From a virus, in the IMG/VR virus record IMGVR_UViG_3300043673_000039, positions 1 to 39,768 of that record: a DNA stretch of 39,768 nt; one strand, given 5' to 3'. The position numbers were made by a program, and so were the translations under genes. Each line of letters begins with the position of its first letter. Position 1 is the first letter of the stretch. Under the pieces are notes generated by a model. The model was given only the letters and a program-made list of their open reading frames with translations. It was not told where the DNA came from and made no database searches. Below are positions 15,464 to 22,210 of the stretch, in pieces.

Positions 15464-15693
15464 GGTTGCGCCTCTTCTCTCCAGATCTGCTGCCGAGCCT
15501 TGTCCGCTTCGGTTTCGAGTCCGAGCCACCAGTTATCGGCGTCCTTCCGGCCTTGCGTGTAGCCTTTGTCGTAGGCGTCTTTCGCGCCTTCTTTTACGCC
15601 GTTGCGTCGGCCGCGTTCATGGAATGCGAGCGCGATCAACACGATGGCGATGAGTTCGCCGACGAAAATCGCTGTTGCCTCGAAGGGATTCAT
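15460..15693 (-). CDS. Single-pass membrane protein, chain gene
   Basis: 77 residues from the ATG at 15693 (ATGA overlap). N-terminal membrane helix ATAIFVGELIAIVLIALAF followed at once by HERGRRNG, so the charged C-terminal tail probably stays in the cytoplasm. Tail with DAYDKGYTQGRKDADNWW and a helical end. Small membrane proteins of early operons often act in superinfection exclusion or host inhibition, but nothing specific is recognised. Confidence 0.65.
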   Translation of the reverse strand: MNPFEATAIFVGELIAIVLIALAFHERGRRNGVKEGAKDAYDKGYTQGRKDADNWWLGLETEADKARQQIWREEAQP

Positions 15694-16001
15694 GCTGGCA
15701 CTTCCATTTCGCAGCGGCAGATGCGCCCGCCGCCGATCAGGAATCCGCACTCGCGATCTCCTTCGTGCAAGTGGCCACAGCGCGGGCAGGTTTTATGGAG
15801 CGAGTTTATGGGGGTTTCCGGCTTCAGCGCTTGCGCCAGTTCGATGCACAGAGTGGTGAAGTCGGTCAGGTCCATGATTCGTCCGCCGTCCGCGAGTCGC
15901 ACATCGTAGGCGTTGTTCGCGAGGTAGAGGAAAAGTTCACGGGGATCGGGCGAGGGGCCGGATTGGGCGCGGAAGTTCGTGATCATCTCGCGGGCGGTCA
16001 T
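15690..16001 (-). CDS. Zinc-ribbon protein, chain gene
   Basis: 103 residues. Helical N-terminal half (MTAREMITNFRAQSG; DLTDFTTLCIELAQALK) joined to a C-terminal ribbon: TCPRCGHLHEGDRECGF, then GGRICRCEMEV. The Cys spacing is good for a four-Cys zinc site. ATGA overlap at both ends. Helix plus ribbon is typical of small adaptor or nucleic-acid-binding proteins. Function unknown. Confidence 0.68.
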   Translation of the reverse strand: MTAREMITNFRAQSGPSPDPRELFLYLANNAYDVRLADGGRIMDLTDFTTLCIELAQALKPETPINSLHKTCPRCGHLHEGDRECGFLIGGGRICRCEMEVPA

Positions 16002-16216
16002 GCGGATTCTCTCTCAAGCCAGAATTGAATTTGCGAAGAGAGCAACTCAGCTTCGGCGTAAGCTTTCTCGACGCAGGCCGGGGCCGAGCACACGCCGTCG
16101 ATCAGCCAACCGCATACCGTAAAGATTCCAGTCGCGGCGCTCGTCAGATTGCCGTCAATGTCGATCTGAATCTGGCACGGCTTTTCATCGGTGCAGCCGC
16201 AGAATTTGCACTTCAT
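15998..16216 (-). CDS. Cys-rich protein, chain gene
   Basis: 72 residues from the ATG at 16216. Begins MKCKFCGCTDEKPCQI, the N-terminal signature of small proteins annotated only as Cys-rich hypotheticals; then TVCGWLIDGVCSAPAC. Seven Cys overall. The acidic C-terminal helix ends in FWLERESA. A longer open frame upstream is antisense-like Arg-rich shadow and was rejected in favour of the ATGA start. Function unknown. Confidence 0.68.
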   Translation of the reverse strand: MKCKFCGCTDEKPCQIQIDIDGNLTSAATGIFTVCGWLIDGVCSAPACVEKAYAEAELLSSQIQFWLERESA

Positions 16217-16428
16217 GCTCGGCCTCGAATTTCCCGCTTCACCTCTTCGCTCGGCTCGTAAGCGGGATACCGTTTGCGGAATACGTTCAACGCCGGACGC
16301 AACACGGGATAGTTCTCCGCGTCCGCATGAAGAGCCGCACGCGCGAAGTTGGAAAGAAAACCTCCAGCCTTTTGTTCGGCGTTCGCGAGCCACTCCAAAA
16401 TTTCTGGATCATCGGTCTGTGCGATCAT
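16213..16428 (-). CDS. Small helical hypothetical, chain gene
   Basis: 71 residues from the ATG at 16428 (ATGA overlap). MIAQTDDPEILEWLANAEQK begins an all-helical protein; a basic tail (SEEVKREIRGRA) follows a YPVLRPALNVFRKRYPAY segment. No Cys. Composition suggests a soluble protein that might bind a partner by helix packing. Not recognised. Confidence 0.62.
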   Translation of the reverse strand: MIAQTDDPEILEWLANAEQKAGGFLSNFARAALHADAENYPVLRPALNVFRKRYPAYEPSEEVKREIRGRA

Positions 16429-16634
16429 GCAGCCTCCTTCGATGGAACGACGACAACAAACAGGTGCGGCGCGAAATAGCCCGCCCAGCCTTCGAGGCGG
16501 ATCATCCCGTGCTCGGCTTCGGTCACGAGGATCGGCGTCGGGTAGCACTTCGAGGGGAGATGGGCGAAGCGGACGTAGCAACCGACCAGAGCTTCGGCCT
16601 GCAATCTTCGCTTGCGCTTTTCGGAGCACCTCAT
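16425..16634 (-). CDS. Small beta-rich hypothetical, chain gene
   Basis: 69 residues from the ATG at 16634 (ATGA overlap). Basic start MRCSEKRKRRLQAEALVGCY is followed by alternating strands and turns (HLPSKCYPTPILVTEAEHGM, YFAPHLFVVVVP), like a small SH3-type barrel. Two Cys in the barrel part. The longer frame upstream is shadow. Function unknown. Confidence 0.62.
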   Translation of the reverse strand: MRCSEKRKRRLQAEALVGCYVRFAHLPSKCYPTPILVTEAEHGMIRLEGWAGYFAPHLFVVVVPSKEAA

Positions 16635-16837
16635 GCGCTCTTCTCTCCGAAGAGCGTGCCCTGCCGCGCCGCCCGCCTGCGCTCGATTTCGTTTTGCGCG
16701 TGCTCGACCGTGAGCCGCGCGATGCATTCCAGGCACGGACCTCTGCGCCGGTCGTCGATCCGGTGTTGCGTAAAGCGTTGGCACTTCGAGCACCAGCCGT
16801 CGGCGGAGATCGTGTTGCGGGTGTAGTGCTGGGTCAT
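16631..16837 (-). CDS. 68-residue zinc-ribbon protein, chain gene
   Basis: WCSKCQRFTQHRI followed by GPCLEC 18 residues after the first Cys makes one zinc ribbon. The rest is a long basic helix (AQNEIERRRAARQGTLFG), ending EKSA. The design, a ribbon plus a basic helix, suits DNA or RNA binding. Coupled by ATGA overlap on both sides. Confidence 0.68.
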   Translation of the reverse strand: MTQHYTRNTISADGWCSKCQRFTQHRIDDRRRGPCLECIARLTVEHAQNEIERRRAARQGTLFGEKSA

Positions 16838-17079
16838 GATCGTGACCTCGAAGAAACTGAGGACCGGTCTGCGCCTTGTAAGTCCCTAATTGCACGCTGG
16901 CGTCGTGCTCCGGCCCAACTCGAAAACTCAATGACTGTGGCGCGGTTGCGAACATTCTTACGGCCGTAAAAATTCCGCGCGACGAGAAAAATGAGGAGCC
17001 ACGGCCCGAATCCGGTTGTGATCGAGAGCTTCGCGAGCGCCTGCGCGAAGAGCCAGAGGTTGAAGAGTTCGGAGTGCAT
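16834..17079 (-). CDS. Small membrane protein, chain gene
   Basis: 81 residues from the ATG at 17079. Two hydrophobic stretches (ELFNLWLFAQALAKLSIT and FGPWLLIFLVARNFYG) suggest one or two membrane helices. A basic Arg/Ser-rich cytoplasmic tail follows. The start shares one base with the stop of the gene upstream (TGATG). Function unknown; the second small membrane protein of the cassette. Confidence 0.6.
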   Translation of the reverse strand: MHSELFNLWLFAQALAKLSITTGFGPWLLIFLVARNFYGRKNVRNRATVIEFSSWAGARRQRAIRDLQGADRSSVSSRSRS

Positions 17080-17252
17080 CACGCCACCTCCGAATTCACT
17101 CTCGTGAAGGGCGCGATCCGCTCGTCGCCGCAACCGAGGCAGCAGCCAACTAAACCTGCGTCGCACTCCCAGCCCGCGACGAAAACTTGTTCCCGATCAC
17201 ACTTCGGGCAGAAGCGCATGAACTGGATCGTGACCGGCAGCGGCGTCGTCAC
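17079..17252 (-). CDS. 57-residue zinc-ribbon protein, chain gene
   Basis: GTG start at 17252 in a GTGA overlap. Contains RFCPKCDREQ, a WECDAGLVGCCLGCG block and a short tail. Four to six Cys give a standard ribbon (CPKC ... CLGC). Very short, but its coding start and stop both fit the overlap pattern of its neighbours, which supports it. Function unknown. Confidence 0.62.
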   Translation of the reverse strand: MTTPLPVTIQFMRFCPKCDREQVFVAGWECDAGLVGCCLGCGDERIAPFTRVNSEVA

Positions 17253-17584
17253 TTGAGCCTCGCAATCTTCGCGGGGCCGCGTCCAGCGCGCAATTGGTTC
17301 ACCTGCTCAATCGCACTCGCGACTTCGACGATGATCTCGGAGGCGGCTTCGGCAGCCAATTGCTCTTGCCATTCGCGGTGCTCGCGCATTCGCCGATCAA
17401 GAAAAGCGGCGTCGAATTGTGGCCGGGAAGATTCGACGACCGGATCAGGATTCGGTGTGGGTTCGACGTGCGAGGAAGATGGCGGATGCGCGGAGTTCCG
17501 GTCAAGCACGCGGTCCACGCGATCAATCAGAGCGGAAAAGAAATGCGGCGAGGCGATCGCCGGTCGAGCGATACTTTGGGCCAT
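17249..17584 (-). CDS. Hypothetical acidic/helical protein, first gene of the 12-gene chain
   Basis: 111 residues from the ATG at 17584 (MAQSIARPAIASPHFFSALI); GGAGGAAC lies directly upstream and decides this start over the in-frame TTG at 17596. Pro/Ser-rich linker (AHPPSSSHVEPTPNPDP), then a long helix with FLDRRMREHREWQEQLAAEA and a basic end. It separates the ATPase gene from eleven downstream genes joined by overlaps. Function unknown. Confidence 0.68.
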   Translation of the reverse strand: MAQSIARPAIASPHFFSALIDRVDRVLDRNSAHPPSSSHVEPTPNPDPVVESSRPQFDAAFLDRRMREHREWQEQLAAEAASEIIVEVASAIEQVNQLRAGRGPAKIARLK

Positions 17585-17640
17585 GTGTTCCTCCAACGGG
17601 GCGGGTCAAGGAATTCGAAACTGAAGCGAAACGATTCGCA

Positions 17641-19383
17641 TCATCCGTACTTGCGATCGGCGCCGTTGAAGAGCATCTCCGCCGGCTCGACGGGTCCGGA
17701 TCCTGGTTTCAACAATTGACGCGACTGCAGAAATTGAATGTAGCGATTACGCGTCGAGCGCTGATAGCCAGTCGCTTCGCCGATCGCCTCGCGATTCACC
17801 TTCTCGCCGACATGCTGCAACACGAAAGCGAAAATATGTTTTTCGCCGGCGCCCAAACGATTGAGCCAATACTGCTGCAGCTCTCGGCCTGTCGGCAGTG
17901 GCGTGTAATCCGGGCCCAGCGCGGCCATGCCCTTGGGCGTCGGCAGAATCTTTTCGTCTTTGTCTTCGACGTAACCCTTCGACTGCAAAAATTGGATGTA
18001 GCGATTCCGCGTGGACCGTTTGTAGCCGGTGAGAATTGAGAGCTGCCCGCGATCGGCGGGATGGCATTGCGCGGCTGCGAGCAGGATTTCTTTTTCGCCT
18101 TTGCCGAGGGCGCCGTTACTCGAAGCCACGTCGCTTGCGGTCGCTAATGGAATCGGTTTGCGCGGAATCGCCGGCGCCGGCAGGGAAGAGACAAGTGCCG
18201 ACGGGATCTCGATCGCCGGCATATTAGGAGCATCGTAGGCGATCGACTGAATCTCGGCCGCCAGGCGCTTAACACCCTCCGCGAATGTGCCTTCGATCTT
18301 GCGCTGCAAACCGCGCAGTGATGTCAGCCATTCGCGATCGCGAGTTTTCAGTGCGGCCGCGATCGCGCGCTCGGTGGCTTTCTGGTCCACGACGGTTACA
18401 GACTTCGCCGGCGCCGGCACAACATGTTTCTTCGCGAGCTCCTGGCGCAGCTGCGCTACCTGAGCCTTCAACTCTTTCGGATCGTTGGCTTTGGCTTCCG
18501 CGATCACAGCGGAGAGTTTTTCTTTTACCTGGTCGAGATCGATCTCCGACCATCCTGCCTGGCTGACTTTTTTCTGCAGCTGCGGCGGCGCGAAAGAATC
18601 GAAGGTCTGAAACATCGGGAACTGCACGCGGGACGGGCCGAAATCGTTTTCCGGCGACCACACCCAGGCTTCGCCGCGCTTCAATTCCGCGAGCGTCGAA
18701 AGGACTTGTTTCCCTAATTCGCGATCGCCTTTGGCATTGATCCACTCTTCGGTCGCCTCGCGCGATCGGGGATGTGTGACTCGCATTGCGATCAGCGTTT
18801 CGCAATTGTCGAGCGTGTCGTTGTGCACTTTCTGCGGCCGCTGCGATGCGATGAAGAACGTGAGCCCGAGCCCGCGGCCTTCGCTCATGATCCGGTTCGT
18901 CCAGTGCAGACACTTGCCGGAATCCGGATCCATGATCTTGCCCTTCGGCGCGAAGTTGTGCACTTCGTCGATGATGACGTAGAGCTCACCCTCGTTCGCA
19001 TTGAAAAGCGTCGGCGCGAATTCCAGCCAGAAGCGCACCAACTGTGCCGGCATCCATCCGCGAAAACCGAGGACACACGGGCGGTTTCCGGTGGCGATCA
19101 ATTCGGCAACGTCTTTGCCGCTGCGATCGTTGATCGGAACGTCGGTCGCGCGCGGCTCTTTGAAATCGCCGAACATGATCACCGGGTAGCCGGCGCTCTT
19201 GCCGCTAGCGGCTGACTTCAATCCCCACCAATCGCCCTTCGGATCGATGATGGCGACGCGGCGCTGCTTGTCGAGCAGGTGCTCGGCGATCACGCGCATG
19301 GCGGAAGATTTTCCGGATCCGGTTTTGCCGAGTGTCGCGATGTGCTGGTGGAGCACGCGCTCCGGGAAGGGAAGTCGGCTCAT
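17641..19383 (-). CDS. HerA/FtsK-like ATPase (DUF87 type) with tandem winged-helix repeats
   Basis: 580 residues. N-terminal motor domain: Walker A GKTGSGKS at 19-26, then VAIIDPKGDWWGL, the DPKGD/DPHGD-type element of HerA and VirB4-like pumps. Walker B is LYVIIDEVHNF at about 134-143, with a later FIASQRPQ sensor. Such hexamers move DNA in recombination, repair or transfer. Residues of about 275-400 are coiled coil. The C-terminus holds two similar winged-helix units, each ending with RSTRNRYIQFLQS and preceded by GYK or GYQ. It is joined by an ATGA overlap to the upstream DnaA-domain gene, implying a joint role in phage DNA replication (inference). Confidence 0.85.
   Translation of the reverse strand: MSRLPFPERVLHQHIATLGKTGSGKSSAMRVIAEHLLDKQRRVAIIDPKGDWWGLKSAASGKSAGYPVIMFGDFKEPRATDVPINDRSGKDVAELIATGNRPCVLGFRGWMPAQLVRFWLEFAPTLFNANEGELYVIIDEVHNFAPKGKIMDPDSGKCLHWTNRIMSEGRGLGLTFFIASQRPQKVHNDTLDNCETLIAMRVTHPRSREATEEWINAKGDRELGKQVLSTLAELKRGEAWVWSPENDFGPSRVQFPMFQTFDSFAPPQLQKKVSQAGWSEIDLDQVKEKLSAVIAEAKANDPKELKAQVAQLRQELAKKHVVPAPAKSVTVVDQKATERAIAAALKTRDREWLTSLRGLQRKIEGTFAEGVKRLAAEIQSIAYDAPNMPAIEIPSALVSSLPAPAIPRKPIPLATASDVASSNGALGKGEKEILLAAAQCHPADRGQLSILTGYKRSTRNRYIQFLQSKGYVEDKDEKILPTPKGMAALGPDYTPLPTGRELQQYWLNRLGAGEKHIFAFVLQHVGEKVNREAIGEATGYQRSTRNRYIQFLQSRQLLKPGSGPVEPAEMLFNGADRKYG
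19199..19215. repeat. Palindromic 17-mer, copy 1 (GCCGCTAGCGGC core)
   Basis: TTGCCGCTAGCGGCTGA, with a perfect 12-base palindrome, inside the ATPase gene. The same 17 bases occur at 22657-22673 and the core again at 23095-23106. Confidence 0.75.
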
Positions 19384-20654
19384 GGGCTCGGCTCCGCTTC
19401 ATCGAGCTCGCCTTCGCCAAACCGTACGCGAAGACGTTCCTTCACTCGCTCGTTTACCCGCAGATTGCTGTCGCGACGTTGTTCTGCTTTATTCAACGGC
19501 CGTCCATCTAAATTGGCGTTGACTGCGATCGACCCCACCGCAACGTGTTGATCGCCATCGAACTTCTGTTTCCAGCCCGTAGCTTCAAGCGCCGCCGCGA
19601 GTGGGATGCCCGTCGATTCACACGCTGTAAGCACTGCTTCGCGGAAACGGAGTGCAGGGACTTCTGCGGCGATCGGCTCCGTCCATTCGAAGGCGACTTC
19701 CTCATACCCGAGGCAAAGATCAGTCACCGCCTCTTGAATCGAGTCGCGATACTTTTCTCCGATGTGAGCGAATTCCTTGGTGGGAATCGCCACGAAGATT
19801 TGCTTGCCATCTGCCACACGGAGGCGCGTCGGCTTGAGCCAGGTATCAAAGCTGTGCGGATTCACTCGCCGGCGCAAGCTGTTGAGAATTTCGGCCCACG
19901 GGTCCGGAGAAGTCGCGCCCTTCGGCTGAATCGAGGACCGCGCGAGCTGCAATCGGTACTGGCTTCGCGTCTCTCCGCCGGAGATCTTGCGCGGCCGCAT
20001 CAACGCCGTGACTTCATTCACGATCGTTTCGCGGATTTTGCGCGCGCCACGATCGCCGCCCAAGATTTGCCGATGGCTCTTTTCGGGCGACGCCATGGCC
20101 ACGGCCACAGGAGCCGCGGGATTAACCGGGAGGGCTTTTGCGGGCTCCTGTGCGGGCGGGGAAGAGTGATGGACGGAGTGAAGCGCGCGCCGGGGCGGAC
20201 GGCTCTTCTTCACTTCCTCGTAGGTGCGGCGGCGCCGGAGCGCGGAGATGTTGAGCCGGTACGTCGCAGGCCTGCGAATTGTGTTCGCCGCGAAGACCAT
20301 TTGCAGCACGCCGATTTTCTCCAGTTCGCGAAGGTTGTAGCGCAACGCGCGTTCGGAGACGCCGGCTTCGATCGCGTAGCCTTCGACCGCCGCGAAGCAC
20401 AGAATCTCGCCGGTGCTGCTGTACGGCCTCTTGGAGGCGCGCCAGATGCCTTTCAGGGCAGCGACGAGATGGCGGCGGCGGTAGTTCCGGGTGCCTTTCT
20501 CGCGGCCCGATCTGCGAATGATCGTGGCTTCCGAATCGCGGGAAAAGTCGGCCGCGTCGAGCAGTTCGGCAATGTCGTCACGCGACAGGAACTCGCCTCT
20601 TTTCAGGCTTTGCGTCTCGGTCGAATTGCGATATGCTGACGTTGCTGTAGCCAT
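19380..20654 (-). CDS. Replication-initiator-like protein: winged helix plus DnaA domain I
   Basis: 424 residues. Residues ~60-135 form a winged helix-turn-helix (basic RNYRRRHLVAALKGIWRASK; ERALRYNLRELEKIGVLQMV). A Pro/Ala-rich linker follows. Residues ~252-324 match DnaA domain I: DPWAEILNSLRRRVNPHSF, then TWLKPTRLRVADGKQIFVAI and a FAHIGEKYRDSIQEAV helix. There is no AAA+ or DnaA domain IV. In DnaA, domain I contacts DnaB and regulators; here it may recruit the host helicase to a phage origin (inference). The C-terminal ~90 residues include a charged helix. The start at 20654 has only a weak ribosome site. Overlaps the HerA-like gene by four bases. Confidence 0.8.
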   Translation of the reverse strand: MATATSAYRNSTETQSLKRGEFLSRDDIAELLDAADFSRDSEATIIRRSGREKGTRNYRRRHLVAALKGIWRASKRPYSSTGEILCFAAVEGYAIEAGVSERALRYNLRELEKIGVLQMVFAANTIRRPATYRLNISALRRRRTYEEVKKSRPPRRALHSVHHSSPPAQEPAKALPVNPAAPVAVAMASPEKSHRQILGGDRGARKIRETIVNEVTALMRPRKISGGETRSQYRLQLARSSIQPKGATSPDPWAEILNSLRRRVNPHSFDTWLKPTRLRVADGKQIFVAIPTKEFAHIGEKYRDSIQEAVTDLCLGYEEVAFEWTEPIAAEVPALRFREAVLTACESTGIPLAAALEATGWKQKFDGDQHVAVGSIAVNANLDGRPLNKAEQRRDSNLRVNERVKERLRVRFGEGELDEAEPSP

Positions 20655-20714
20655 ATTTTTTCGTTCTGGCTGTAGCTTCCTACGACTAGCGGGTCAAGGG
20701 AAAAAGCAATTCAG

Positions 20715-20753
20715 CGGCGCGGGGAATGAGGACTCCGCGCCGTTTTGTTTTTC
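20715..20753 (+). terminator. Intrinsic terminator, plus-strand orientation
   Basis: CGGCGCGG at 20715-20722 pairs with CCGCGCCG at 20735-20742 around a 12-base loop, followed at once by TTTTGTTTTT. In this orientation it would stop transcription running against the flanking minus-strand genes. On the minus strand only a distant T5 follows the stem, so termination there would be weak. Confidence 0.7.
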
Positions 20754-20768
20754 CCCACCAAACTCTTT

Positions 20769-21140
20769 TCAGGCCATGTTGCGGCCGTCGTTCACGTAGC
20801 GTGCCAGGCGCACCGATTGCACCGGCTTTTTCGGCGGCAAGTCCTGCGAAAGCCCGTCCAACGAAAGATCGCCGACAAAGTTCACCGAATCGCCCGGATA
20901 AAAAACCTCGTAGTACGCCCCGCATTGCGCCTTCCTGCGCGCGACGATCGCGGGCCATACGCGCTCGGGATGGAGCCCCAGGACGGCATAGGTGGCCGAG
21001 ATGTGGGGAATCATCTGGCCGCGCTCCGCGCGCAGCACCGTGATCCATGCGATCCGGAGATCGCTTTGAAAGTGTGGATTGAGTTCGTGCGACTCGGCTT
21101 CTTCCAGCCGAGCAAGGATTCTCTCGGCAAGCGAGGCCAT
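20769..21140 (-). CDS. Hypothetical early protein, 123 residues
   Basis: Starts MASLAERILARLEEAESHEL at the ATG at 21140. Helical N-terminus, then VLGLHPERVWPAIVARRKAQ and a beta-rich second half with YYEVFYPGDSVNFVGDLSL; ends RLARYVNDGRNMA. No motif recognised. The ribosome site AGGGGAA is held in a short hairpin (21143-21164), so translation may be controlled. A longer ORF in another frame is Arg-rich shadow. Confidence 0.65.
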   Translation of the reverse strand: MASLAERILARLEEAESHELNPHFQSDLRIAWITVLRAERGQMIPHISATYAVLGLHPERVWPAIVARRKAQCGAYYEVFYPGDSVNFVGDLSLDGLSQDLPPKKPVQSVRLARYVNDGRNMA

Positions 21141-21142
21141 GC

Positions 21143-21164
21143 ATTCCCCTGATGAAGGGGGAAT
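21143..21164 (-). promoter_or_regulatory. Hairpin over the ribosome site of the 20769-21140 gene
   Basis: ATTCCCC (21143-21149) pairs with GGGGAAT (21158-21164) around an eight-base loop. On the mRNA the right arm is the AGGGGAAT ribosome site two bases before the ATG. Pairing would hide it. Confidence 0.5.
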
Positions 21165-21244
21165 CGTAGAGGGGGAAAAACAGCGACAAAGCAGTTCGCC
21201 AGTTTTGTCCGATTTTCCGAACTAAGAGCGCGACCGCGAAGGGC

Positions 21245-21634
21245 TTACGCCGCGAGAGCATCGTGGGGGCTCCCGGCGGGATTCAGCTTGACCGGAACCG
21301 GCGGACGCCGCTCCGGCGAAAGTGGCAACGTCTGATAACAGGTACGGCGTCTATGTTCCGAGAGCTGCTGGTGCGCATCATGGCTCACCTCTAGCGGCAC
21401 ACCGCCACCATCCGTCGGATCAGTCGGGCGCGGCGGCCGCGCGGTTGGATACTTCTCTCGATCCCAACGCATCGAGCGGCACCGGTGATTCGGGCAACGC
21501 TTGGGACGCTTCTGGGGATCGATCAAGGCCTCGGGGTTTGCGGGAATCCATGCCGACTCGCACATCTGGCACTCGAACCCTTCCCCGGTGCGCCGGTGAA
21601 CGACTTCCTGAATAACTTCCACGATTTCAGCCAT
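21245..21634 (-). CDS. First gene of the leftward early operon, zinc-finger protein
   Basis: 129 residues. MAEIVEVIQEVVHRRTGEGF leads to a zinc domain: FECQMCESAW, then KRCPNHRCRSMRWDREKY, a CxxC...CxxxxC arrangement. The remainder is Pro/His/Arg-rich and probably disordered (PTARPPRPTDPTDGGG). The ATG at 21634 lies about where transcription from the promoter at 21642-21671 should begin, and no ribosome site is visible, so the message may be leaderless. Early DNA-binding or host-directed role is inferred from position. Confidence 0.68.
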   Translation of the reverse strand: MAEIVEVIQEVVHRRTGEGFECQMCESAWIPANPEALIDPQKRPKRCPNHRCRSMRWDREKYPTARPPRPTDPTDGGGVPLEVSHDAHQQLSEHRRRTCYQTLPLSPERRPPVPVKLNPAGSPHDALAA

Positions 21635-21641
21635 GCGGAGA

Positions 21642-21671
21642 ACTATCCACGTATCAATGGACGGCTGTCAA
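21642..21671 (-). promoter_or_regulatory. Sigma70-like promoter of the leftward early operon
   Basis: On the minus strand, consensus TTGACA (21671-21666) and GATAGT (21647-21642) are 18 bases apart. The predicted start of transcription falls within a few bases of the ATG at 21634. Confidence 0.6.
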
Positions 21672-21747
21672 GCACAAACCTTAACCCCCTCGACACTCCC
21701 TCGCTCCGCCGAAAATTCTCAGCCGCCGAATCGCCTCTTCGTACCCC

Positions 21748-21815
21748 GGCAATTATTGCCCAACTGCAATAATTGCTCACCTGCAAACTTTGCATGTTTA
21801 CCCTGCAATAATTGA
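21748..21815. repeat. Array of four dyad repeats (operator or iteron candidates)
   Basis: GGCAATTATTGCC (centre 21754), GCAATAATTGC (21771), TGCAAACTTTGCA (21788) and GCAATAATTGA (21810) share the form GCAA-N3-TTGC. Centre spacing is 17, 17 and 22 bases. They lie 77-144 bases upstream of the leftward -35 box. A multimeric repressor or a replication initiator could bind. Confidence 0.65.
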
Positions 21816-22133
21816 CCCCCGAAGTTGCTTTTAGAAGTTAGTACTAGAGGGAAAAAGAAAACCCCCTAACCCCCTAAGTTCGCAGGCCAAGACGCATTCG
21901 GCGCGAGAACCAACAGCAACAGCACAAGGCGGCGCGCAAAACCCGCGCGCGATTTTCAACCCTAAAGAAGCATTTTTTGGACGAGCAACACCAACAGCTT
22001 GCCTGAGGAGCGGCAAAGCACTTCGGGTGCCAGAGTTCGGACGGAGAGACGCGGCGGAAAAGCGGGTGACGGAGAAAAAACCGGAAACCGTGAGGCCGAT
22101 TCCCTACTGTTAACCGACAAGGTTCCCCGAACG

Positions 22134-22172
22134 AAAAAACGGGCCGCCGGAAGAATTCCCCCAGGCGGCCCG
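22134..22172 (-). terminator. Intrinsic terminator of the late operon
   Basis: A nine-base perfect stem (CGGGCCGCC 22140-22148 with GGCGGCCCG 22164-22172), loop of 15, followed on the minus strand by TTTTTT. It stands 39 bases beyond the last late gene. Confidence 0.85.
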
Positions 22173-22210
22173 CCTCGTTTCGGAACCGAATTTATTAAAG
22201 TGCCTACAGT

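Larger units (their letters stand above)
21635..22133. other. Main intergenic control region
   Basis: About 500 bases without a convincing gene. It holds the leftward early promoter (21642-21671) and four dyads (21748-21815). It also has an AT-richer patch near 21816-21850, a CCCCCTAA double repeat around 21865-21882 and purine-rich sequence up to the terminator at 22134. ORFs across it have shadow-like composition. It is the best candidate for operator and replication origin. Confidence 0.6.

Noticed and set aside
15505-15545. tRNA-like TTCGAGTCC...GAGCCACCA string
   Set aside because: No acceptor, D or anticodon arms pair upstream, and it lies inside a coding frame of the overlapping gene chain.
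20686-21261. 191-codon minus-strand ORF overlapping the 123-residue early gene
   Set aside because: Arg/Ala-rich out-of-frame shadow; runs over the terminator and hairpin, whereas the 20769-21140 frame looks like a protein.
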